From Acidobacteriota bacterium (lineage in GTDB: Bacteria > Acidobacteriota > UBA6911 > RPQK01 > JADFOI01), in contig JAPUKI010000027.1 of assembly GCA_027295745.1 (NCBI GenBank), positions 1 through 12,104 of the forward strand: a DNA stretch of 12,104 nt, in the 5' to 3' direction. Positions 7,088 through 12,104 of this stretch are shown here, piece by piece; position 1 is the stretch's first letter, and every line of letters begins with the position of its first letter. Under the pieces are notes generated by a model. It was not told the origin of the DNA, made no database searches, and saw only the letters and a program-made list of their open reading frames with translations. Position numbers and translations under genes: made by a program.

Positions 7088-8812
7088 CTAATCGCGGAAA
7101 TTCACGACGAAGTATTTCACGTTGGAGGTTCCTCCTCCGGAGCCGGGATTGACCACCGTCACCGCATAGGTGCCCACATTTTTCAACAGCCCGCCGCTGA
7201 TGTTCGCGGTCAGTCTTGATTGGCTGACAAACACGGTGGGCAGATCGGTGGTATCAAAACGAATCACGGAGCGGGGGCTGAATTTCTTCCCGCTCACCTC
7301 GATCGTGACTCCCGAATCGCCTTGGTGCGCTATCTTGGGCCTCATGTCCGAGATCTCCGGACCCATGTATTCGAGCACAGTTTCCAAGGCCACCGGGCGC
7401 GGCATTGGATTCCGGAAGTTGGGATCAAAACGGGTGTCTATGACCTGTCCATCCAGGATCACCGTACGAATCTGTCGAGTGGCCCGGATATCGGCCAAAG
7501 GATCCCCTTCGATGAGGATGAGGTCAGCAAGCTTCCCTGGCTCCACGGTTCCCAGATCCTCTTCCACGTGAAAGAACTCGGCTGGCCATTTCGTAGAGCC
7601 AAGAATGGCCTGCATCGGAGTCAACCCCGCATCCACCAGGGCTTCCATTTCGATGTGCATGGATAAACCGGGGATGTTTGTTGGACCGGAACTGGAACCC
7701 GTGTCAGGACCAGTGAGCACTCTCCCGCCCGCCCGGGCGTATCTGCGAACAAACTCCGCGACGTTGCGGAATCCCTTTCTCCTTCTCTCCATTTGGGAAG
7801 AGTTCGTGTCAGTGTCGGTAGCTTTTGTGGCCCTTAGCCAGAACTGCAGCCTTGCCTCTGGGATGAACCGCAGGGAAGGGTCTTGCAAGATCTTTGCTGC
7901 TAGCTCGGACCACTCCCTTTTTTTCGGCATTACGCTGATCCAACTCCGGCTCAGGGTGGGGTTCAAATGGACTCCATTCTTCAGAAACAGGTCAATCAGG
8001 GGAGCAAACAGTTGCGGGTCCATATAGGCTTCCGGTGTCTGGAGTCTTCCTTCCCGGGCAGCCCGCAGCGTTTCCGGATCTCCGATAGTAGCGTAAGGAA
8101 GTGGCTCTCCATGCTCGATAAATCTGAAACCAGCCAGAACCGCTTCCCGGGGATCGTGAGTGTGGCCAACTACTTCCAGTCCAGCGCCGTGTGCTTCCTC
8201 GACGATCGCTTTCAACATTTCGGGAGTGAGGCCTTCGTGAACTTTGATCGCATCCACCCCCTGCTGGATCACGCTACGGGCGGCTATTCGAGCTTCCTCA
8301 ACCGTGTTCACATGGGTCCGGTAACCGGCTCGCTCCGCGGTGGCCCTCATGTCGGTGCGTTCTACTGGTCCATCAATAATCCAGCCGGTCACAAACATTC
8401 GCGGCCCTTTGATCCTCCCTTTTTGCAAAGCCTCACGTTGGGCCAGGATCCATTCTGTGGGATTGGCCGTGTCAAACACCGTCGTCACTCCGAAGTGGAG
8501 GAAGAGTTGGGGCGTGAAGTCTAGAAAATGAATGTGGGCGTCAATCAATCCAGGAAGAATGGTTTGGCCTGCAGCCTGTATGACCTGTGCATTTTGTGGA
8601 TAGGACACCTGCCCCTTGGCTCCTACGGCTTTGATCCGCGAACCTTCAATCACGACGACGGAATCTCTAAGGGGAGTTCTGCCAGTGCCATCGATGAGTG
8701 TCCCGCCTTCTATAACCAGGGAACGGTTTTGCCCCTGAACCTGGATGCTCGAAAGCAACGCTACTGAACAAAGGATCAGGATGTTCCGTTCTATTTTCTT
8801 GATCGTCTTCAT
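7088..8812 (-). CDS. exported metal-dependent amidohydrolase with IPT/TIG domain
   Basis: 574 residues from the ATG at 8810-8812, with GGAGGG 12 nt upstream (8825-8830). A GTG at 8845 has no ribosome site. A Sec signal occupies about residues 1-27 (ILILCSVALLSSIQVQG|Q). An imidazolonepropionase-like (COG1228-type) amidohydrolase follows. The metal set looks complete: H93 and H95 in GLIDAHIHF, K190 in DAIKVHEG (likely carboxylated bridging lysine), H217/H219 in VVGHTHD, H234 in FIEHGEP and D370 in LTGPDTG. The composite sandwich closes at VEPGKLADLILIEGDPL (423-439). Residues about 485-573 (GPEISDMRP, GVTIEVSGKKFS, GTYAVTVVNPGSGG) form an IPT/TIG Ig-like domain. The family includes exported Xaa-Pro and Xaa-Arg dipeptidases, so a dipeptide or N-acyl amino acid substrate is plausible but unproven. 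It lies 107 nt downstream of the second propeller gene and converges on the first with 37 bp between. Confidence 0.9.
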   Translation of the reverse strand: MKTIKKIERNILILCSVALLSSIQVQGQNRSLVIEGGTLIDGTGRTPLRDSVVVIEGSRIKAVGAKGQVSYPQNAQVIQAAGQTILPGLIDAHIHFLDFTPQLFLHFGVTTVFDTANPTEWILAQREALQKGRIKGPRMFVTGWIIDGPVERTDMRATAERAGYRTHVNTVEEARIAARSVIQQGVDAIKVHEGLTPEMLKAIVEEAHGAGLEVVGHTHDPREAVLAGFRFIEHGEPLPYATIGDPETLRAAREGRLQTPEAYMDPQLFAPLIDLFLKNGVHLNPTLSRSWISVMPKKREWSELAAKILQDPSLRFIPEARLQFWLRATKATDTDTNSSQMERRRKGFRNVAEFVRRYARAGGRVLTGPDTGSSSGPTNIPGLSMHIEMEALVDAGLTPMQAILGSTKWPAEFFHVEEDLGTVEPGKLADLILIEGDPLADIRATRQIRTVILDGQVIDTRFDPNFRNPMPRPVALETVLEYMGPEISDMRPKIAHQGDSGVTIEVSGKKFSPRSVIRFDTTDLPTVFVSQSRLTANISGGLLKNVGTYAVTVVNPGSGGGTSNVKYFVVNFRD

Positions 8813-8919
8813 ACGTTTGACGTGCCCTCCAGTGTTTGTACCCACTCGAATGTCAGTTTAGCCGCATCGGGTCCGCTAGAAAGCCTTGTAAAGGTCCTTT
8901 GAACCGACGCCTGGCGCGA

Positions 8920-10485
8920 CTAAGGTGCACCGACATTCAAGCCTTCCACGCTCCAGCGCTCCGGCTTCAAGGGGCCAAGAACCGGTTCGCCCAGCACCGG
9001 TGAGGACAGGATGAAAAGACCGGTGTCAGCAAAGACGTGGATGATCCTGCGGTCCCACTCGATTAGACCTCCCTCCGTTCCCCGACGCGTTCCCGTCGGC
9101 GGGACGATCCAGGCCACTTCCTCGGGGCGGAAAGGATTGGAGATGTCGTAGAGCCGCCATCCCCCCATAAACCAGGAAAACCCGATCAGATCGATTCGCA
9201 TCTCCCCGGGGGCTTTATAGTTATTGGGATGATGGGTCCCTAACCGTCCTCCCCGGAGGCAAAAATCGTAGTAGGGCGCACTCTCCGGCGGCCTTGGGAT
9301 CGGGAACGTAGCAATGGTTAGCGGATGCTTTTCGTCTCGCACGTCCACAACCCAGGGCATGGCGATCCCCTCCTGGCAGTCCCAACGTGTCGTTTCCCCA
9401 TTCATAATAACCAACTTCCGTTGCAGCATGGGGTAGACGCTGTGAACGGGAATCCCTCCATCGAAAGGAGGAGAGATATCCACAAACCCGACCTCCTTGG
9501 GCTGTTGAATGTCCGATACATCCAGAATTCTCATCCCCAGCGCAGAATAGGCACAGTAGGCGCGAGTGCCACCGTCTTCCACGCGCTTGGGTGGCAGGCA
9601 GGGACCATGCAAGTGAAGATAGTGGAATTTCCAATCCGGAGACCAAACTTCTTCCCACGATTGCCTGACCACACTTTCCGCTTCCGGCCACTGAAGAAAG
9701 GCGCTTTCCTCAGTCTTCTGCTGACCCGGCACCCACCACAGGGCTACTTCCTTGGGATTGTAGATATCCGACACGTCGATAATCTGCAGGACCCGGCTGA
9801 CTGCACTGTAGGGGAGTTGTCCCCGAGTCCCGGGCAGCCCGGAGGTGACGTAAGCATAGCGGCCCCCATCATAGTAATTTCCATCAGAATGGGTGCCGCG
9901 ACTTCCAGGGCCGGTCGAGAAGTGTGAAATCTCGACGATGTTCCGGGGATCCGTAGCGTCAAAGAAGGTCACCCCTCGGCGAACATCTTGGGGAGGATTT
10001 AATTGAGGATTGGGCACTCTTCCCTGGGCGATATCCACGGTCACCCCGCAGCAGTCATCGGCCCGCATCAGAATCCACTTCCCCAAGGCCTGATTGTAGG
10101 CAAGCTCTCCGCGAGGTGCACTGGCGTTAATAATGGTCGGCTCTTTGGGGTTGGTGACATCCACGACCATGCGGCCGGTAAAAATGTAACGATTGCCTCC
10201 AACCGTCATCATGTCCCCTTGCCCGAAGCCCCTGCCGACTCCTTTTAAATGAGCCAGCAATTCCATGTTATGTAAATAAGTCTTGGGATCCTGATAGAGA
10301 CGGCGAATCTCCCGCGAATCGTCGAACTCTGCTTGGGCTTGAGCATCCTCATGGTAATAGCCTCCGCGTCGATCCCCCCCGTGAGGCTGCCCCTGTATCG
10401 GATAACTCGTCTGTCCTACCAGCCACTGTGATCCGAGAAAGGTCACGATCAGTATAGATGCCAGGGTGAGGGGCTGAGTTCTCAT
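8920..10485 (-). CDS. secreted LVIVD-type beta-propeller protein, second paralogue
   Basis: 521 residues from the ATG at 10483-10485, preceded by GGAGG 9 nt away. The frame is open upstream to a GTG at 10563, but the signal peptide starts at MRTQPLTLASILIVTF, with cleavage near VG|QT. It aligns with the 5524-7050 product almost throughout: YLHNMELLAH, GTHSDGNYYDGGRYAY, KRVEDGG, ISPPFDGG, PFRPEEVAWIVPP and SSPVLGEP are shared or nearly so. Blade motifs include VVDVTNPKEP (107-116), FFDATDPRNI (174-183), IIDVSDIYNP (235-244), ILDVSDIQQP (320-329) and LYDISNPFRP (445-454). Its six cysteines (C145, C146, C296, C311, C370, C409) all match those of the paralogue. An insertion rich in D, E and A (about 45-58) sets it apart. 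It is upstream of the amidohydrolase on the same strand and is probably co-transcribed with it. Confidence 0.85.
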   Translation of the reverse strand: MRTQPLTLASILIVTFLGSQWLVGQTSYPIQGQPHGGDRRGGYYHEDAQAQAEFDDSREIRRLYQDPKTYLHNMELLAHLKGVGRGFGQGDMMTVGGNRYIFTGRMVVDVTNPKEPTIINASAPRGELAYNQALGKWILMRADDCCGVTVDIAQGRVPNPQLNPPQDVRRGVTFFDATDPRNIVEISHFSTGPGSRGTHSDGNYYDGGRYAYVTSGLPGTRGQLPYSAVSRVLQIIDVSDIYNPKEVALWWVPGQQKTEESAFLQWPEAESVVRQSWEEVWSPDWKFHYLHLHGPCLPPKRVEDGGTRAYCAYSALGMRILDVSDIQQPKEVGFVDISPPFDGGIPVHSVYPMLQRKLVIMNGETTRWDCQEGIAMPWVVDVRDEKHPLTIATFPIPRPPESAPYYDFCLRGGRLGTHHPNNYKAPGEMRIDLIGFSWFMGGWRLYDISNPFRPEEVAWIVPPTGTRRGTEGGLIEWDRRIIHVFADTGLFILSSPVLGEPVLGPLKPERWSVEGLNVGAP

Positions 10486-10931
10486 AACTGAATACCTCCA
10501 TTGCTCTGGCGGGTCGTTTCTCCCACGGTAAGGCCCAAGATGGATGCCCGGAGAAATGGCCACGCTTGTTTCCCCTATTTACTTGGAAATCTTGGCACCG
10601 AGATTACACGACGTGAAGCGGCAAATCAATTTCAGATCATCTGGTGGGAGCAAGCTTGGGTCTCCTGATGGCAATCGTCCATTTCAAGTGATCTCCTCAT
10701 CCGCATCTCTCACACCTGATCGTTGCGAGGCGGTGGAAATGGCTGTGGCTGCAAGGCGGTGATCTGAGATTGAGTTCATTGGGCAGCTGTCGTATGCTTT
10801 TGCGCAAAGGGGAAGCTCAATATCGGAAATTCCGGCTTAACGTATGATTGATCTGCTGAATGGAGCCTTATCCACTCCGGAAGTCACGGCTGGTTATCAC
10901 AACTCGATCCATAATCCATGTTTGGTTCCTA
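10486..10931. other. gene-free region upstream of the second propeller
   Basis: No recognisable gene. A plus frame at 10544-10762 has no family features. The region should contain the minus-strand promoter of the propeller-amidohydrolase unit; the best candidate is at 10603-10629. A short direct repeat TGC(G/A)AGGCGGTG occurs at 10724-10735 and 10750-10761. I see no RNA gene and no strong terminator. Confidence 0.55.
10588..10629 (-). promoter_or_regulatory. weak promoter candidate with overlapping inverted repeat
   Basis: On the minus strand, TTGATT (10624-10629) and TGTAAT (10603-10608) are separated by only 15 bp, which is short for sigma70. An inverted repeat with 7 of 8 arm matches, AATCTTGGcaCCGAGATT (10588-10605 on the plus strand), overlaps the -10 box and the expected start. 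The layout resembles that at 305-352. It would serve the propeller gene starting at 10485. Confidence 0.3.
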
Positions 10932-10992
10932 CTAGTGAGAACTGTATAAATAATGTCCTGCTCCATCTATATTCTGGGCAGGAGGATAAGCA

Positions 10993-11118
10993 ATGAGACC
11001 TCACGGCAGCCCAGAGGCCCCCGTAGGGCCGAGTCGGTGGTGCTTGGTATCAGGACATCGTTTGCAATGTGTATCAGGACATCGTGTACACCGGTGGGTG
11101 GCTCGCCCTAACAGTTAG
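10993..11118 (+). pseudogene. 41-codon frame, possible transposase 5' remnant
   Basis: An ATG preceded by AGGAGG at 7-nt spacing (10980-10985), with TATAAA upstream (10945-10950) inside the left inverted end, opens a 41-codon frame. It begins MRPHGSPEAP and later repeats VSGHR twice (residues 19-23 and 27-31) because the 24-bp repeat period keeps the frame. The start signals just inside the element suggest the beginning of a lost transposase gene. The opening residues recall N-termini of some helix-turn-helix transposases, but this is too short to assign. It may equally be a chance frame. Confidence 0.3.
11047..11085. repeat. tandem 15-bp direct repeat, 24-bp period
   Basis: GTATCAGGACATCGT occurs at 11047-11061 and 11071-11085 with no mismatch. 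Its complement contains ATGTCCTG, which also occurs at the left end of the enclosing element (10953-10960). A related AGGACAT is in the right end. Subterminal repeats of this kind are often transposase-binding sites, which would fit a remnant insertion sequence. Confidence 0.6.
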
Positions 11119-11134
11119 GATTGGAAAGGCCTCC

Positions 11135-11271
11135 GGAATGTGGGAGGCACCTCAGGTGCCGAATTCCACTTGTGAGGAAAATAATGGGGACCAGTCATCC
11201 TGTGCCCGATAAATGGGAGCCATTTCAGGATCGGTTTTCGGATTCGGCACCTGAGGTGCCTCCCACATTCC
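11135..11271. repeat. REPIN-like inverted doublet with 30-bp perfect arms
   Basis: The arms at 11135-11164 and 11242-11271 are exact inverted copies over 30 bp. Each holds GTGG followed by the hairpin GGCACCTcAGGTGCC (11146-11160 in the left arm), the layout of REP sequences (5' GTRG head plus imperfect palindrome). Two REPs in opposite orientation form a REPIN. The 77-bp centre contains further pairing: ATCCTG (11197-11202) with CAGGAT (11226-11231), and AAATGG with CCATTT (11211-11225). The whole unit could form a long cruciform. REPINs are normally mobilised by a RAYT (Y1/TnpA-REP) transposase, which would lie elsewhere in the genome. Confidence 0.75.
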
Positions 11272-11323
11272 CCTTTTCTTACCTCTCAAATAGGACATTA
11301 CCTATACAGTTCTCAATAGCCTG

Positions 11324-11346
11324 CAGGTTAAATAGTTCAGGTTAAA
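11324..11346. repeat. 9-bp direct repeat upstream of the second M24-like gene
   Basis: CAGGTTAAA occurs at 11324-11332 and 11338-11346, a 14-bp period, immediately before the ribosome site at 11351. It is close to the end of the mobile element. It may be a small regulator-binding site or a replication-slippage product; no promoter consensus could be placed confidently around it. Confidence 0.35.
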
Positions 11347-11362
11347 CAATAAGGAGGTTCCG

Positions 11363-12104
11363 ATGCTCAGAAGTTTTGCTAGGAAAACTGGAGAGGAAGG
11401 AATATCGCGCCGGGAGTTGCTGCAAGGAGGGTTTGCTGCCTCGCTAGCTGCTGCGTTTCTAACCGGCTGCGGCGGAGGAAGCCAATCAGCCCCCACCCCC
11501 GGCGGAGGCGGATTCACCTCCTCATCCGTGGGCGACATCCCGAAGGGCTTTTCTCAAGAAGAACTGGCCCGCCGATGGCAACGGGTTCGGGAGCCGATGA
11601 AAGAGCAGGGTTTCGATTGTCTCATTACCACCCAGCAAGCTGAAAACAACGCCGACGTAAGGTACCTGACCGATAGCCGTGACGCTCCCGAGTGGGTCGT
11701 GTTTCCGCTGGAAGGAAACCTCACGGCTATCTTTGACGGCGCAAGAGCAGCGCGAGAAATGGAGGCCAAAAAAGATTGGGGCATGAATGTGCGGACAGAT
11801 TTCGAGGGGCCGAAGTCCGCCCAACTGATTGCTTGCCTGCGCGAATTGAACCTGACTGAGGTCCGCTTTGGTGTGGGCAACCTCTCCGGGTTGCTTCGAA
11901 ACCCAGAGGCCGGGCTGAGTTATACAACTTTCGACCGCGTTCGCAGGGCCTTTCCCCGAGCCACTTTTGAATCGGCCGCTGACCTGCTCATGCGCGTGAA
12001 GCTCGTCCACAGCGAAGAAGAGATTGCGGTGTTTGAAAAACTGCAGGAGGCCAGCGAGGCGGGCCTCCTGGCGCTGCTGGATAGGGCCCGGCCCGGCCTT
12101 CTGC
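11363..12104 (+). CDS. Tat-exported M24-fold lipoprotein, second paralogue (3' end outside window)
   Basis: The frame stays open to the window end: 247 codons of a protein likely near 450 residues. The ATG follows AAGGAGG at 5-nt spacing, and the surrounding aaggaggtt-atgct pattern repeats that of the gene at 4096. The N-terminus has SRRELL (15-20), a hydrophobic segment and lipobox LTGC with C36, at the same positions as in the paralogue. A Gly/Ser/Pro-rich linker follows (37-56), then the creatinase-type N-terminal domain. Over residues 85-163, 73 of 79 match the paralogue. The last residues (LVHSEEEIAVFEK, ARPGLL) enter the M24 domain, but the metal-site region is not in the window. The mobile element just upstream separates it from the second propeller gene, which points the other way. 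Confidence 0.87.
   Translation, partial: MLRSFARKTGEEGISRRELLQGGFAASLAAAFLTGCGGGSQSAPTPGGGGFTSSSVGDIPKGFSQEELARRWQRVREPMKEQGFDCLITTQQAENNADVRYLTDSRDAPEWVVFPLEGNLTAIFDGARAAREMEAKKDWGMNVRTDFEGPKSAQLIACLRELNLTEVRFGVGNLSGLLRNPEAGLSYTTFDRVRRAFPRATFESAADLLMRVKLVHSEEEIAVFEKLQEASEAGLLALLDRARPGLL

Larger units (their letters stand above)
10932..11319. mobile_element. 388-bp element with 28-bp imperfect terminal inverted repeats
   Basis: The ends at 10932-10959 and 11292-11319 are inverted copies matching at 25 of 28 positions. They share TGAGAACTGTATA and TAATGTCCT, separated by two variable bases. Such long matched ends around 332 bp of non-coding DNA suggest a MITE or an internally deleted insertion sequence. 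Inside are a well-spaced ribosome site and short frame (10993), a tandem 15-bp repeat (11047-11085) and a REPIN-like doublet (11135-11271), apparently a second element nested in the first. No clear target-site duplication is visible; CTAG and ATAG next to the TGAGAAC ends match at three of four bases. The family is not identified. Confidence 0.7.

Noticed and set aside
10544..10762. 72-residue plus-strand frame upstream of the second propeller
   Set aside because: Poor ribosome site, no recognisable domain, and it overlaps the region expected to hold the minus-strand promoter.
11047..11085. CRISPR array
   Set aside because: Only two 15-bp copies at a 24-bp period, giving a 9-bp gap; too short for CRISPR repeats and spacers.
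11522..12010. Antisense frames over the second M24-like gene
   Set aside because: Equivalent antisense frames occur over the first M24-like gene, so they reflect codon use on the plus strand, not genes.

Overview
The window looks like a chromosomal segment of a Gram-negative bacterium, most probably an acidobacterium. The main clue is a large Oar-like TonB-dependent receptor with an N-terminal carboxypeptidase-regulatory domain, a type greatly expanded in Acidobacteriota. It is surrounded by exported proteins: Tat lipoproteins and Sec-type beta-propellers. No gene gives a species-level identification, so the taxonomic call is inference.

Layout. 1-502: non-coding leader with two tandem 26-bp repeats, a good sigma70-type promoter (305-333) and a perfect 8+8 bp palindrome across the expected transcription start. 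503-4012 (+): outer-membrane receptor. 4042-4081: strong intrinsic terminator ending 2 nt before the next Shine-Dalgarno sequence. 4096-5442 (+): Tat lipoprotein with the M24 (creatinase/Xaa-Pro peptidase) fold but apparently without the metal ligands. 5524-7050 (+): secreted LVIVD-type beta-propeller. 7088-8812 (-): secreted metal-dependent amidohydrolase with a C-terminal IPT/TIG domain. 8920-10485 (-): second LVIVD propeller, paralogous to the first. 10486-11362: gene-free stretch holding a 388-bp element with 28-bp inverted ends (10932-11319), a tandem 15-bp repeat, and a 137-bp REPIN-like doublet with 30-bp perfect inverted arms. 11363-12104 (+): 5' part of a second M24-like lipoprotein, very similar to the first and cut by the window end.

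How the genes may work together. The receptor, M24-like lipoprotein and first propeller are co-directional with about 80-nt gaps and look like one transcription unit, modulated by the terminator. The second propeller and the amidohydrolase form a minus-strand unit that converges on it. All products carry export signals, so the locus probably acts in the outer membrane and periplasm. The amidohydrolase belongs to a superfamily branch that includes Xaa-Pro/Xaa-Arg dipeptidases, and M24 proteins classically act on Xaa-Pro bonds or amidino compounds. A peptide- or amide-scavenging system with a non-catalytic M24 partner is therefore a reasonable hypothesis, but the substrate is unknown. Having two M24-like genes and two propellers in one locus points to local duplication.
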